Of a stretch of 64,000 nucleotides of DNA, positions 36,295 to 45,620 are shown one piece after another. Source of the DNA: Coprobacillaceae bacterium UN01-12pH3A (GTDB taxonomy: Bacteria > Bacillota_I > Bacilli_A > Erysipelotrichales > Coprobacillaceae); assembly GCA_027676805.1 (NCBI GenBank), contig JAQENU010000001.1, forward strand, positions 248,001-312,000, read 5' to 3'. The notes under the pieces are model-generated. The model searched no databases, was not told the DNA's origin, and was given only the letters and a program-made list of their open reading frames with translations. Position numbers and translations under genes: made by a program. Numbering within the stretch: position 1 is the first letter of the stretch; every line of letters starts with the position of its first letter.

Positions 36295-37149
36295 CCCCGG
36301 CTCAAACTTCTTATTGCGAATCATTGCAATCTCACGTTTATATGGGGCTTTTTCTTCATGATAAGGTGTTTCTAAAAACTTAGGCACATGACTCAGACGT
36401 TCATTATAGATAATAGAACAAAGTGTATCAAAGCCAATATAACCATAACCGATATTTTCATGTCGGTCTTTTTTTGCTCCGCGTTCATTTTTAGAATCAT
36501 TAATATGCATCGCCTTAATACGATGAATACCGATTTTTTCATCAAACTCATCCAAGTATGCATCAAATTGTGTAAGATCATACCCGGCATCATGAAGATG
36601 ACACGTATCTAAGCATACGCCTAATTTATCATTATGTTCAACATGATCGATCATATATTTTAACTGATCTGTCGTATACCCTAATTCACTGCCTTTTCCT
36701 GACATTGTTTCTAAGGCAACAATCACATTTGTTTCTTCACTTAAAACCATATTTAATCCTTTTACGATTTGATCCAAGCCCACTTCTTCACCTGCTTTGA
36801 CATGACTTCCCGGATGAAGCACCACCATCTTAACCCCGATTGCTTCTACTCTTTCAATTTCCTGTCGCAGAAAATCCACTGCTAACTCAAAAGTTTCAGG
36901 CTTTATCGTATTTGCTAAATTAATAATATAGGGAGCATGGACTAAGACATCTTCGATTGCGATGCCATGCTCTTCCATCAAAGCTTTGGCTTCATCAATT
37001 CTCAGCTCTTCAATTTTCTTTCGGCGTGTATTCTGTGGTGCACCTGTATAAAACATAAAGGTATTCGCTTCATAAGACAGAGCTTCCTTAACCGACCCCA
37101 CCATCATTTCTTTTCCTGACATGCCGACATGACTTCCAATTTTCAACAT
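36286..37149 (-). CDS. nfo: deoxyribonuclease IV (AP endonuclease)
   Basis: Endonuclease IV of 287 residues, cutting the backbone 5' to abasic sites in base excision repair. The zinc-ligand motifs of the TIM barrel are present: [42 protein letters not shown] and [10 protein letters not shown] with DRHENIG. The start MLKIGSH at 37149 lies one base after the cshB stop, so translation is probably coupled. Confidence 0.96.
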   Translation of the reverse strand: MLKIGSHVGMSGKEMMVGSVKEALSYEANTFMFYTGAPQNTRRKKIEELRIDEAKALMEEHGIAIEDVLVHAPYIINLANTIKPETFELAVDFLRQEIERVEAIGVKMVVLHPGSHVKAGEEVGLDQIVKGLNMVLSEETNVIVALETMSGKGSELGYTTDQLKYMIDHVEHNDKLGVCLDTCHLHDAGYDLTQFDAYLDEFDEKIGIHRIKAMHINDSKNERGAKKDRHENIGYGYIGFDTLCSIIYNERLSHVPKFLETPYHEEKAPYKREIAMIRNKKFEPGLK

Positions 37150-37150
37150 T

Positions 37151-38527
37151 CTAATAATTTCCTTCTTCTTTTTGTCTTTTTTCAATCTGTGCCTGTTTCG
37201 CACGTTCTTTTTTCTGACGGCGAATATCCTGTTGGATAATCGAGCGTTTTTCTTTTCTTACTAATTTTTGAATTTCCATCTTGCGTTTCTTTTTATAACC
37301 GGGCTTTACTTTCGTTGGACGGCTAACCATCTTAGAAATACGTGTTTCAATCTCATTGCTGCGACGCACACGTTTATTGCGGCGGTCACGATCTGCTAAT
37401 TCTACCCAAACACCGTCTTTAATTTCCCGATTGGTAAACTTAATTCCTTTATTTTCCAGATACTTAATACTTCCTTCATCTTCCACGTTATATAAGCTAT
37501 AGCAGATTCCGGTATATTTTCCGCGTCCGCAGCGACCTGCACGATGCACATAAAAATCCAATTCCGTTGGAAAATCCATTGAGATAATATGACTTGCTCC
37601 ATCAATATCAATTCCTCTGGCAGCAATATCGGTTGCTACAATATACTGATAATCCATATTGTTGATGCGGCGCATCATTTGACGACGTTCACGCGGTTCC
37701 AAATCCCCATGAATCTCACCCACACGATACCCTTCATCATGAAGCTTTTGTGCAATTTCCCTTGCTTCACTGCGCTTGTTGCAGAAGATCAGACATATGT
37801 AAGGATCAATTGTGTCCATGATCTTTTTAAGTAATTCAAATTTACTCTTATGACGAACAGGAACTAAGATATGTTCAATATTATCCGTTGTCGCTTTCTT
37901 TTCATCAATCTCAATAATCTGCGGATTCTTCATATACTTTCTTAAAAACGGTCGGATGTTCTGCGGGATTGTCGCACTAAAAACCAACATCTGCAAATCA
38001 TCTTTCATCAGTCCGGCAACCGCATCTATATCTTCAAGGTAGCCAAACTCTAAAGTCATATCAGCTTCATCAACAACAAATATATCGGCTGTCGTAATTT
38101 TTAATGCTTGTTCATTAATAGATAAATCGCGGATTCTTCCCGGTGTCCCGATAACTACGTGCGGCTGTACCGTTAATTTATCAATTGCTTTTTGTTTATC
38201 ATTCCCGCCGATCACCAATGACACACGTACGGCTGGATTCGCTTTTTGAAATAAACGGGCATGCTCAAAGATCTGTGCTGCTAATTCACGTGTAGGGGCT
38301 GTAATAACCGCCTGTACTTTATCTGAATCAGGTTCAATTCCATTCATGATTGGAAGCAAGAATGCATGCGTTTTTCCTGTTCCAGTTTGAGAAATCCCAA
38401 TAATATCGGTATGACGCATAACCTGCGGGATAACTCTTTCCTGTATTTTTGTCGGCTTCTTGAAATTAAGCAGACGAATTGTATCATTGACAAACGGTTT
38501 AAAGTTAAATTGCTCAAAAGTTTTCAT
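37151..38527 (-). CDS. cshB: DEAD-box RNA helicase, CshB-like
   Basis: ATP-dependent RNA helicase of 458 residues, probably for cold-growth RNA remodelling or RNA decay. Motifs in order: Q-motif region [11 protein letters not shown], Walker [19 protein letters not shown] box as [11 protein letters not shown] (FSATIP), and HRAGRCGR. The tail is highly basic ([17 protein letters not shown]). The start at 38527 follows AAGGAG. The cshB-nfo order is as in B. subtilis yqfR-yqfS. Confidence 0.94.
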   Translation of the reverse strand: MKTFEQFNFKPFVNDTIRLLNFKKPTKIQERVIPQVMRHTDIIGISQTGTGKTHAFLLPIMNGIEPDSDKVQAVITAPTRELAAQIFEHARLFQKANPAVRVSLVIGGNDKQKAIDKLTVQPHVVIGTPGRIRDLSINEQALKITTADIFVVDEADMTLEFGYLEDIDAVAGLMKDDLQMLVFSATIPQNIRPFLRKYMKNPQIIEIDEKKATTDNIEHILVPVRHKSKFELLKKIMDTIDPYICLIFCNKRSEAREIAQKLHDEGYRVGEIHGDLEPRERRQMMRRINNMDYQYIVATDIAARGIDIDGASHIISMDFPTELDFYVHRAGRCGRGKYTGICYSLYNVEDEGSIKYLENKGIKFTNREIKDGVWVELADRDRRNKRVRRSNEIETRISKMVSRPTKVKPGYKKKRKMEIQKLVRKEKRSIIQQDIRRQKKERAKQAQIEKRQKEEGNY

Positions 38528-38545
38528 TTTATCACTCCTTTTTTC

Positions 38546-38574
38546 ATTATACATAAACCAAAATAAATAAGCAA
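38546..38574 (-). promoter_or_regulatory. promoter of cshB-nfo
   Basis: On the minus strand TTGCTT (38569-38574), 17-base spacer, TATAAT (38546-38551). Confidence 0.6.
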
Positions 38575-38637
38575 ATACCCTGATTAAAAAATTGGCGTAT
38601 GTCTTATTTTAACAAAATCGTGACTTTTGTCAACTAT

Positions 38638-38660
38638 AGGATAACATCTTATCCTTTTTT
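38638..38660 (+). terminator. terminator-like hairpin upstream of the YqfQ-like gene
   Basis: Stem AGGATAA (38638-38644) with TTATCCT (38649-38655), followed by TTTTT. No plus-strand gene precedes it, so it may be an attenuator, the end of a small RNA, or chance. Confidence 0.5.
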
Positions 38661-38689
38661 ACATATACTAAGTAAGAGGAGGTAAAACA

Positions 38690-39058
38690 ATGAATAACTA
38701 CCCACCGCAATATCCATTTTACGGCTATAACGCGCCTTACTATCCAAGTCAGATGAACATGTCAATGAATCCAATGCAATATCAAAATCCGATGATGCCA
38801 ATGTCACCGATCAAGAAAAGTCTGATTCCATTCAACATGCAAACTACATTACGAACAGCTCAAAAAGCTATTACGACATTTAATCAAGTCATTCCTGTCA
38901 TTTATCAAGTACGACCGATAGTAAGCAACGCCAAAACCGCTTTTAAAGTGATCAAAGCAGTCAAGCAGATGGACCTCGACCCATCTTTTGACCAAGAGAT
39001 CGACGAAGCATTAAAAAATGTCACCGATGAAGACACACAGTTTGAAAATATGCTATAA
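38690..39058 (+). CDS. YqfQ-like spore protein
   Basis: A 122-residue protein with an N-terminal Pro/Tyr/Met/Asn-rich region (PPQYPFYGYNAPYYPS) and a basic helical C-terminal half. Composition, size and location between cshB and ispH match YqfQ/VrrA-like proteins of Bacillus, which are linked to spores. AGGAGG precedes the ATG. Upstream, CATATACTA (38662-38670) fits the sigma-K -10 pattern CATANNNTA, with AC 16 bases before it. Both points suggest mother-cell expression. Confidence 0.68.
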   Translation: MNNYPPQYPFYGYNAPYYPSQMNMSMNPMQYQNPMMPMSPIKKSLIPFNMQTTLRTAQKAITTFNQVIPVIYQVRPIVSNAKTAFKVIKAVKQMDLDPSFDQEIDEALKNVTDEDTQFENML

Positions 39059-39076
39059 TCTTTCTGAGGTGATGAA

Positions 39077-40003
39077 ATGAAAGTATTTAAAGTCGTTCCT
39101 CGCGGCTATTGCCAAGGGGTTGTTAACGCAATTAAGATCGCAAAATCTACCCGTCAGCAATATCCTGACCAGCCGATCTATATTTTAGGAATGATCGTGC
39201 ATAATCAGTTTATCGTTGATGCCTTAAATAAAATGGGAATCCATACCATTGACCACAAAGGAAAGTCACGTTTGGAGCTATTGGATGAAATTGACTCCGG
39301 AGTCGTGATTATCACTGCACATGGTGCTGGACAAAATGTCTTTGAAAAAGCAAAGCAAAAAGGGTTGATCGTAGTCGATTCTACATGTAAGGATGTCATC
39401 AAGACCCATGAATTAATCTCACACTCTCTAAACATGGGACTGGATATTCTTTACATTGGAAAACATGGTCACCCCGAAGCAGAAGGCGCTTTGGCTATTG
39501 ATCCCATGCGTATCCATTTGATTCAAAGTCAAAAGGATATTGACCAGCTTAAAAACAAAGAGCAGCATTATGTTGTGACGAATCAAACAACTATGAGCAT
39601 GTGGGATGTGCAGAAGCTTTCACACTATGCCGCAACGCAATTACCTCATGTTGAGATCATGAAAGAAACCTGCAACGCCACAACAATCCGTCAGCAGGCA
39701 ATGGCAGCTTTACCAAAAGATGTTGATTTTCTTTATGTTGTAGGAGATCCTCATTCCAACAATACCACTCGTTTAGCGAATATAGCTAAAGAAAAGAAAG
39801 ATATCCCTGTACGTTTGATAGAAAGTGTTGAAGATATTTGCATAGAAGATTTAAAAGGCAGACAGCATATTGCAGTGACTGCCGGTGCATCTACGCCTAC
39901 CTATCTAACCAATATGGTGATGGATTATCTTGAACAGTTGGATATAGAAAACCCTGCAACTTACAAAATGCCTGTAATCGATGCCGAAAAGATTTTAAAT
40001 TAG
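39077..40003 (+). CDS. ispH: 4-hydroxy-3-methylbut-2-enyl diphosphate reductase
   Basis: [4Fe-4S] enzyme making IPP and DMAPP from HMBPP, the last MEP step; 308 residues. The three cluster cysteines are in GYCQGV (C12), STCKDV and ETCNATT. HGHPEAEG and the TTMSMWD segments are also conserved. GAGGTG precedes the ATG, 18 bases after the YqfQ-like gene. Confidence 0.96.
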   Translation: MKVFKVVPRGYCQGVVNAIKIAKSTRQQYPDQPIYILGMIVHNQFIVDALNKMGIHTIDHKGKSRLELLDEIDSGVVIITAHGAGQNVFEKAKQKGLIVVDSTCKDVIKTHELISHSLNMGLDILYIGKHGHPEAEGALAIDPMRIHLIQSQKDIDQLKNKEQHYVVTNQTTMSMWDVQKLSHYAATQLPHVEIMKETCNATTIRQQAMAALPKDVDFLYVVGDPHSNNTTRLANIAKEKKDIPVRLIESVEDICIEDLKGRQHIAVTAGASTPTYLTNMVMDYLEQLDIENPATYKMPVIDAEKILN

Positions 40004-40027
40004 TACCAATTCGTTGGTACTTTTTTA
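40000..40027 (+). terminator. terminator of ispH
   Basis: Stem GTACCAA (40003-40009) with TTGGTAC (40014-40020), followed by TTTTTT. Confidence 0.85.
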
Positions 40028-40032
40028 ATATA

Positions 40033-40076
40033 AAGAGGCAGTTGCTCCTAAGAACAATTGCCTCTTCTTTATTTTT
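40033..40076 (+). terminator. second hairpin between ispH and the CoA-disulfide reductase gene
   Basis: Stem AAGAGGCA (40033-40040) with TGCCTCTT (40059-40066) and a T-rich downstream side on the plus strand. The minus-strand side is less T-rich. Confidence 0.5.
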
Positions 40077-41757
40077 CGTCAATACCGCAAGGACGCATCC
40101 CCACTGACTGCATTACTTTATTTTCTTCAATATGCTGATAAATACCGTAACCACCCGCGATATTCTTGCATGTATAGCCATTTTGGCTTAGAATTCGGCA
40201 TGCCAGATAACTTCTCAGTCCGCTTTGACAGTAGACTTGAATTTCTTTGCCCTGCTCAACTTCTGATAGACGTTCTCGCAGTTCATCAAGAGGAATATGC
40301 AAAGCATCAGGAAAATGTCCGCGCTGATATTCTAGAAGGGTTCTCGTATCTAAAATAATAGTCTTTTCATCGTCTTTGACATCTGACCAATGCATCTGTT
40401 TTACTTTATTTGTCAATATATTCTCAATGACAAAACCAATCATGTTAATGGGATCTTTAGCAGAAGAAAACGGAGGGGCATAAGCTAAGTCTAATTCTGT
40501 TAAGTCATAAGCAGTCATCTTCGCACGGATGGCTGTCGCTAAAACGTCAATTCGCTTATCCACCCCGTCATATCCAACAATCTGTCCGCCTAATATCGTA
40601 CCATCTGTTTTATCAAACAGAACCTTTAGATACATATTTTTAGCGTTAGGATAATAAGTAGCATGACTCGAAGAGGTGATAATCGCATAATCATAATCAA
40701 TGTTTGCTGCCTGTGCCTCTTTTTCATTCAGTCCGGTTGTCGCAATGTGCATATCAAACAATTTTAAAATAGAAGACCCCTGACTGCCTTTATAGCGGCG
40801 GTCAATTCCACATATATGGTCCGCAGCAATACGCCCTTGTTTATTCGCCGGTCCTGCTAAAGAAATGAGACTATCTGTTTGGGTGATAAAATGCTTTACC
40901 TCCACCGCATCTCCAACCGCATAAATATCATCGATATTCGTCTGCATATGGGCATTAACTTTAATAGCACCCTTTATTCCAAGCTCAATCCCAGCAGTTT
41001 TTGCCAGCTGGCTGTCCGGCTGTACCCCTACTGCCATAAGAACCATATCACAAGCTATTTCCTTTTGATGATCCAGCACCGCTATTGTCTCATCTTCTTT
41101 TTTAATTATCTTAGTCAGTGACATTTCCAACAGCAGCTCAATACCTTGATCTTTGATATAATTTTGCACAATAGCCGCCATATCTTTATCTAAAGGTGCC
41201 AAAATCTGATCCATTAACTGAACAATCGTGACATCAATTCCTTTTTCTTTAAGATTCTCTGCCATCTCTAAGCCTATAAAACCAGCTCCAACGACTACTG
41301 CTTTTTTCACTTCATGATTCTTCATATAATCATCGATCTTAAAAGTATCTTCTACCGTACGCAAAGTAAAAACATTATCCTGTGTAATCCCTGCTATCGG
41401 CGGCAAGACTGCCTTTGCTCCCGGAGAAAGAATCAGTTTGTCATAGCTTTCCTGATAGGTTGTATGATCTTCAAGATTATGGATCGTCACTTTCTTTTCT
41501 AAAGCGTTGATTTTTGTTACTTCCTGATGGATGCGGACATCAATGCGAAATCGATTATAGAAAGATTCCGGTGTCTGCAAAGTCAATGCTTGTTTATCTG
41601 TAATGCTGCCCCCAATATAGTAAGGAAGTCCGCAGTTCGCATAAGAAATATATCCACTTCTTTCCACCATGATAATTTCCATATTTTCATCTAAACGGCG
41701 TAATCGAGCCGCTGCTGTTGCTCCGCCAGCAACTCCGCCAACAATCACTACTTTCAT
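40069..41757 (-). CDS. cdr: CoA-disulfide reductase with C-terminal rhodanese domain
   Basis: FAD/NAD(P)H oxidoreductase of the CoADR-RHD type, 562 residues. The FAD loop GGVAGGATAAARLR is at the N-terminus and active C42 lies in SYANCGLPY. NAD loop VVGAGFIGLEMAE and AVGDAVEV follow, then a dimer domain. A rhodanese domain occupies the last ~100 residues with C510 in VYCQSGLRS. Such proteins reduce CoA persulfide/polysulfide or CoA disulfide. The start at 41757 is preferred by ribosome-site spacing. It is the last gene of the sulfur operon. Confidence 0.9.
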   Translation of the reverse strand: MKVVIVGGVAGGATAAARLRRLDENMEIIMVERSGYISYANCGLPYYIGGSITDKQALTLQTPESFYNRFRIDVRIHQEVTKINALEKKVTIHNLEDHTTYQESYDKLILSPGAKAVLPPIAGITQDNVFTLRTVEDTFKIDDYMKNHEVKKAVVVGAGFIGLEMAENLKEKGIDVTIVQLMDQILAPLDKDMAAIVQNYIKDQGIELLLEMSLTKIIKKEDETIAVLDHQKEIACDMVLMAVGVQPDSQLAKTAGIELGIKGAIKVNAHMQTNIDDIYAVGDAVEVKHFITQTDSLISLAGPANKQGRIAADHICGIDRRYKGSQGSSILKLFDMHIATTGLNEKEAQAANIDYDYAIITSSSHATYYPNAKNMYLKVLFDKTDGTILGGQIVGYDGVDKRIDVLATAIRAKMTAYDLTELDLAYAPPFSSAKDPINMIGFVIENILTNKVKQMHWSDVKDDEKTIILDTRTLLEYQRGHFPDALHIPLDELRERLSEVEQGKEIQVYCQSGLRSYLACRILSQNGYTCKNIAGGYGIYQHIEENKVMQSVGMRPCGIDEK

Positions 41758-41762
41758 TTTTC

Positions 41763-42065
41763 TCATCCTTTCTGTAAAGATTTTTTACTTCTATATATCC
41801 CGCCGATGTTGATCAGATCTGTATAGCCCATCTTAGAAAGCTGCTGTACTGCCGCTGTACTTCTTGCTCCGCTATGGCAGAAGACATATAGGGGTTGATC
41901 CTTTTTAATATCTATTGTATCAATTTTGTCTAAGGGTATATTTTTACTGTTTTTCAAATGACCCGCCTTAAATTCCTCGCTTGATCTTACATCCAGCAAA
42001 ACAATATGTTTATCATAGGCTTCATCGACATAGTCATCAAACGTTTTCTTTTTTCTAAACAACAT
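41763..42065 (-). CDS. single-domain rhodanese-like protein
   Basis: Sulfurtransferase-fold protein of 100 residues, with LLDVRSSEEFKAGHL and active C63 in VFCHSGARS. It probably carries a persulfide on C63. AAAGGAG precedes the ATG. It sits between the ArsR regulator and the CoA-disulfide reductase genes, suggesting a shared role in handling reactive sulfur. Confidence 0.9.
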   Translation of the reverse strand: MLFRKKKTFDDYVDEAYDKHIVLLDVRSSEEFKAGHLKNSKNIPLDKIDTIDIKKDQPLYVFCHSGARSTAAVQQLSKMGYTDLINIGGIYRSKKSLQKG

Positions 42066-42080
42066 TTTCTTTTCTCCTTT

Positions 42081-42368
42081 CTAATCCTCTTGACAATACA
42101 TTACTTTTAATACTTTAATCACTTCAATAATACGCTGATCACTGATTCGATAATAAACATTCAATCCTTTTTTATCACTTTCTATAAATCCCGCTAATCT
42201 CAATGCTGAAAGATGCTGAGATAAAGCCGATAAAGTAATACCATTTATTTTGTCGCCTAATTCACCGACAGAATGTTCTCCTTCTTCTAATATACAAAGA
42301 ATCATTAAGCGGTTAGCGTTAGCAATTATTTTTAATAGGGAAGCAACTTCTTTAGCCTTCATTTCCAT
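42081..42368 (-). CDS. ArsR-family regulator, BigR/SqrR-like
   Basis: Winged-helix regulator of 95 residues. HTH region about 30-75 (SVGELGDKI, LSALSQHLSALRLAG). Cys25 (RLMILCIL) and Cys92 (VMYCQED) fall where the persulfide sensors BigR, SqrR and YgaV have their two reactive cysteines; there is no ArsR/SmtB metal motif. Start chosen at 42368 after GGAGGTG; it overlaps the upstream gene by 17 bases. It likely represses its own operon until sulfide or persulfide accumulates. Confidence 0.87.
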   Translation of the reverse strand: MEMKAKEVASLLKIIANANRLMILCILEEGEHSVGELGDKINGITLSALSQHLSALRLAGFIESDKKGLNVYYRISDQRIIEVIKVLKVMYCQED

Positions 42369-42951
42369 TGTAAGCACCTCCTTTTTTCAATTTACAGATT
42401 GCCTGTGTCATAGTTCCCATCGGACAGTACACACACCAGCTGCGCGGCCTATATAAAAGCATCGTTATAAAGCCTAAGAGACTAGAGGTCAGCATGATAC
42501 TGTACATACCAAAAGCAAATTGAGCAAATCCCCAAGATGAACCTGTCCCATGAAAAGCAAATTGCCAAGGTATCTTGAAGGTCCATAGCAGCGTTACTAC
42601 TTCTTTTAAGTTTTGCGTTCCCGAAAACACCTGAATGGTGGAGACGATCATCAGAATAAACATAGTCATAAAGAACACTAGAAAGCTATATCTAAACCAT
42701 AATGATGATAAAAATCTAGGGGGTGCTTTATGTCGGGATAACTTTAGTTTATTTCCTAACAGCTCAAATAGCTGTCCTCTTCCGCAATAACGATTGCAAA
42801 AAAGTTTTCCTCCGCCAAAAATTGAAATGAATAAAGGAATAATGAATTCAATCATCCCTAACCAAGCAAATAAAATATTAAACATTCCTAAAAATAGATA
42901 GATGGGCGTATAAATCCATAAGTAATCATACCAATGTTTCTTCTTATTCAT
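42352..42951 (-). CDS. membrane 4Fe-4S protein, NapH-like
   Basis: A 199-residue protein with about five helices. It has cysteine motifs near the middle ([10 protein letters not shown]) and C-terminus (CVYCPMGT), which resemble NapH/CcoG-type cluster or redox sites facing the cytoplasm. GAGGGG precedes the ATG. It overlaps the ferredoxin gene by eight bases. It probably passes electrons between the ferredoxin and a membrane or outside acceptor; the acceptor is not known. Confidence 0.82.
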   Translation of the reverse strand: MNKKKHWYDYLWIYTPIYLFLGMFNILFAWLGMIEFIIPLFISIFGGGKLFCNRYCGRGQLFELLGNKLKLSRHKAPPRFLSSLWFRYSFLVFFMTMFILMIVSTIQVFSGTQNLKEVVTLLWTFKIPWQFAFHGTGSSWGFAQFAFGMYSIMLTSSLLGFITMLLYRPRSWCVYCPMGTMTQAICKLKKGGAYNGNEG

Positions 42952-43144
42952 GTGATCCCCTCTCTGCTTTATCTATAATGCCTGCTGGACACATCTTTGT
43001 ACATAAACCACAGCCAATACATAAAGATTCATCAACAACAGCTTTAATTCCATTTTCAACTTTGATGGCATTCTTTGGACAGACTTTCATACATGCCCCA
43101 CATGCAACACATCTTTTTCCAACTACAGCAATAAATTTACTCAT
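42944..43144 (-). CDS. 2x[4Fe-4S] ferredoxin
   Basis: Small electron carrier of 66 residues with two complete cluster motifs: [12 protein letters not shown] and [12 protein letters not shown]. It is the first gene of the operon, followed by the NapH-like protein, ArsR regulator, rhodanese and CoA-disulfide reductase. A strong promoter lies upstream. Confidence 0.93.
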   Translation of the reverse strand: MSKFIAVVGKRCVACGACMKVCPKNAIKVENGIKAVVDESLCIGCGLCTKMCPAGIIDKAERGSHE

Positions 43145-43162
43145 AATTCCCTCCTTTATTTT

Positions 43163-43191
43163 AGTATATGCTTAATTACTTAAATTGTCAA
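43163..43191 (-). promoter_or_regulatory. promoter of the ferredoxin-sulfur operon
   Basis: On the minus strand TTGACA (43186-43191), 17-base spacer, TATACT (43163-43168). The spacer holds TTAAGTAATTAA, an A/T-rich near-dyad that could be the ArsR operator. Confidence 0.7.
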
Positions 43192-43207
43192 TGCAACAAA
43201 CTTATAA

Positions 43208-43234
43208 ATAAAAAAAGACTCCCGGAGGAGTCTA
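43208..43234 (-). terminator. terminator of rpsU
   Basis: Stem AGACTCC (43216-43222) with GGAGTCT (43227-43233). On the minus strand it is followed by TTTTTTATT. Confidence 0.85.
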
Positions 43235-43242
43235 ATTATTTT

Positions 43243-43428
43243 TTATCTTTGTTTCCCTTTATTATTTTTTCTAGCTGCTTCTGACTTCATTTTTCTTTTT
43301 AACCCAGGTTTTACATAAAACTCTCTTTTACGAGCTTCAGCTAGGGTTCCTGTTCTAGAAACTTGTCTTTTGAAACGACGTAATGCATCATCTAATGATT
43401 CATTTTCACGTACTACTGTCTTAGCCAT
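43243..43428 (-). CDS. rpsU: 30S ribosomal protein S21
   Basis: Basic 61-residue ribosomal protein. The family pattern [19 protein letters not shown] is at the N-terminus and a KR-rich tail follows. GGGGGG lies 9 bases before the ATG. It is separated from deoC by about 75 bases and has its own terminator. Confidence 0.97.
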   Translation of the reverse strand: MAKTVVRENESLDDALRRFKRQVSRTGTLAEARKREFYVKPGLKRKMKSEAARKNNKGKQR

Positions 43429-43504
43429 TTGAACTTCCCCCCCATCTGTCTTACTAACACAACATGTATTATACTATCCTTATCATGAAAAATCAACATT
43501 TAAT

Positions 43505-44167
43505 TTAATAAGTTTCACCATTTTCTGCTTTTTTAGTCATTAAAGAAACACCAGAAGAGGTTCCGATTCTTGTTGCCCCTAATTCAATCATTTTAATCAT
43601 TGTTTCATAGTCTCTCACTCCGCCTGAAGCTTTGACATCCATGTCTCCTACTGTGTCTTTCATCAGTTTTACTGCTTCAAATGTTGCTCCTCCGGTTGAG
43701 AATCCGGTTGACGTTTTAACAAACGTTGCTTTTGCTTTTTTAGCTAACTGACATGCACGAATAATTTCTTCGTCAGTCAGCAAACATGTTTCGATAATGA
43801 CTTTTACCGTATGTCCTTTTGCAGCCTCTACGATCGCTTTGATTTCTTCATATACCATGTCATCCTGATGATCTTTTAAAGCACCAATGTTGATGACCAT
43901 ATCAATTTCATCAGCCCCATTGCTTAAAGCGTCTTTTGTTTCGAACACTTTGACAGCTGTTGTATTCGCTCCTAACGGGAATCCAATGACTGTACATACC
44001 AATACATCCGTATCCGCTAAACGCTGATGAGCATGTTTAACCCAAGTGGGATTGACACAAACAGAAGCAAAATCATATTCAATTGCTTCATCGATTAAAT
44101 GATCGATTTGCGATGCTAAGGCATCTTGTTTTAATAATGTATGATCGATATATTTATTATAATTCAT
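43505..44167 (-). CDS. deoC: deoxyribose-phosphate aldolase
   Basis: Class-I aldolase splitting 2-deoxyribose-5-phosphate into glyceraldehyde-3-phosphate and acetaldehyde; 220 residues. Schiff-base Lys is in FVKTSTGFS, and VKASGGV supplies the second conserved Lys. The start at 44167 follows GGAGGAG and overlaps the murE end by about 11 bases. Confidence 0.95.
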   Translation of the reverse strand: MNYNKYIDHTLLKQDALASQIDHLIDEAIEYDFASVCVNPTWVKHAHQRLADTDVLVCTVIGFPLGANTTAVKVFETKDALSNGADEIDMVINIGALKDHQDDMVYEEIKAIVEAAKGHTVKVIIETCLLTDEEIIRACQLAKKAKATFVKTSTGFSTGGATFEAVKLMKDTVGDMDVKASGGVRDYETMIKMIELGATRIGTSSGVSLMTKKAENGETY

Positions 44168-45620
44168 AGTCTTCTTCTCCTCCATAAACTTCTTCGATTG
44201 CATTTAATAAAGCTTGTTTATCTCCAATATAAGGAATCGGTCCTCGACGTTTATACATCGTTTGTTCTTCTCCTTTTCCTAATATCAAAATAATATCATT
44301 CGGATTGGCGATTTCAACAGCTTGATAGATGGCTGTTTCACGGTCAGTAATCACCACATTTTTAGTCTTTTTGATTCCTTTTTTGATCTGTTCGCAGATT
44401 TCCTCGGTGTCTTCATCACGCGGATCTTCTTCCGTTAAGATAATATGATCGCAGTAGTGATCTGCAATTTCACCAAGAACCTGACGTTTTTTAAATTCTC
44501 GTTTGCCGACACTGCCAAAAACCGCAATGATTCTTCCCTCTCCGACGACTTTAGAGGCATATGACAATACCTGTTCATAATGCTGAGGACTGTGTCCGTT
44601 ATCGACGAAGGCATGGAATTTATGTCCTGTTTCTACATACTCTAAACGCCCTTCAATATTATTGACTCCTTCAATTGCCTCGATTGCTTGTTCAATCGTG
44701 AACCCAATCTGCAGCAAGGCAAGAATTGCCGCTAAAATATGATAGATATTAAACTGTCCGATCAAAGATGTTTTGACAGGATAAGTATACCCTTCATATA
44801 AGACCTCAAACAATGTTTCTCTTAGCCTTAATACGATCTTTGTTGCTTGAATATCAGCAACATGTTCAATTCCAAACGATAACACATGTGCTTTTGTCAG
44901 TGTTGAAATACGATTAAACATTTCTTCATCGTCACGATTCACGATCGCAATAGCATCGCTGCGCAGTCCTTCAAACAATTTTAATTTTGCTTTTACATAG
45001 TTATCCATACTGCCATGGAAATCCAAATGCTCCGGTGACAAATTAGTAAAGATCGCCATATCAAAATCGACCCCTGCTACCCGTCCCAATGCCAATCCAT
45101 GTGATGAAACCTCTAAACACGCTCCCTGAATACCGGCATTGACCATCTTTCTAAGATGTTCTTGAAGAAAGATAATCTCCGGAGTGGTAAATTCACATTC
45201 GCACGTTTCCTTATTAAATAAAACATGATGTGTTCCAATGTAGCCAAATGGCATTACCTTTTTAGCAATTTGGTAAATCAGCATCGATACAATCGTTTTT
45301 CCATTTGTTCCGGTAACCCCGATCATGTTTAACTGCTGACTGGGATCATCATAAAACTTGCAGGCTACTTCATTTAGACATTTTAGTGTATCCTTTACCT
45401 GATAATAAACAACATCTTTATTCTTAACTGAGACATCCTTAGAATGTACGATACAGACTGCCCCTTTATAAATAGCCTCTTCAATAAACTGATGACCGTT
45501 AACTGACAATCCATCTAAACAAAAGAATATAGAATTAGGACGTATTTTTCGAGAATCACTGTGAATCGATTCTATCGCTAAATCACTATCTATCGGCAAT
45601 AATTGATTTAATTTTTTCAT
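44157..45620 (-). CDS. murE: UDP-N-acetylmuramyl-tripeptide synthetase
   Basis: Mur ligase adding the third amino acid to UDP-MurNAc-dipeptide, 487 residues. It shows the P-loop GVTGTNGKT, the carbamylated-Lys segment [10 protein letters not shown] and a C-terminal domain. The amino-acid-selecting loop reads TEEDPRDED, so the DNPR motif of diaminopimelate enzymes is only partly kept. The Arg points to diaminopimelate but lysine cannot be excluded. The start overlaps the mtaB stop (ATGA). Confidence 0.92.
   Translation of the reverse strand: MKKLNQLLPIDSDLAIESIHSDSRKIRPNSIFFCLDGLSVNGHQFIEEAIYKGAVCIVHSKDVSVKNKDVVYYQVKDTLKCLNEVACKFYDDPSQQLNMIGVTGTNGKTIVSMLIYQIAKKVMPFGYIGTHHVLFNKETCECEFTTPEIIFLQEHLRKMVNAGIQGACLEVSSHGLALGRVAGVDFDMAIFTNLSPEHLDFHGSMDNYVKAKLKLFEGLRSDAIAIVNRDDEEMFNRISTLTKAHVLSFGIEHVADIQATKIVLRLRETLFEVLYEGYTYPVKTSLIGQFNIYHILAAILALLQIGFTIEQAIEAIEGVNNIEGRLEYVETGHKFHAFVDNGHSPQHYEQVLSYASKVVGEGRIIAVFGSVGKREFKKRQVLGEIADHYCDHIILTEEDPRDEDTEEICEQIKKGIKKTKNVVITDRETAIYQAVEIANPNDIILILGKGEEQTMYKRRGPIPYIGDKQALLNAIEEVYGGEEDYEL

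Noticed and set aside
36388..36612. Frames opposite nfo and cshB
   Set aside because: Antisense shadows of well-supported genes with intact motifs.
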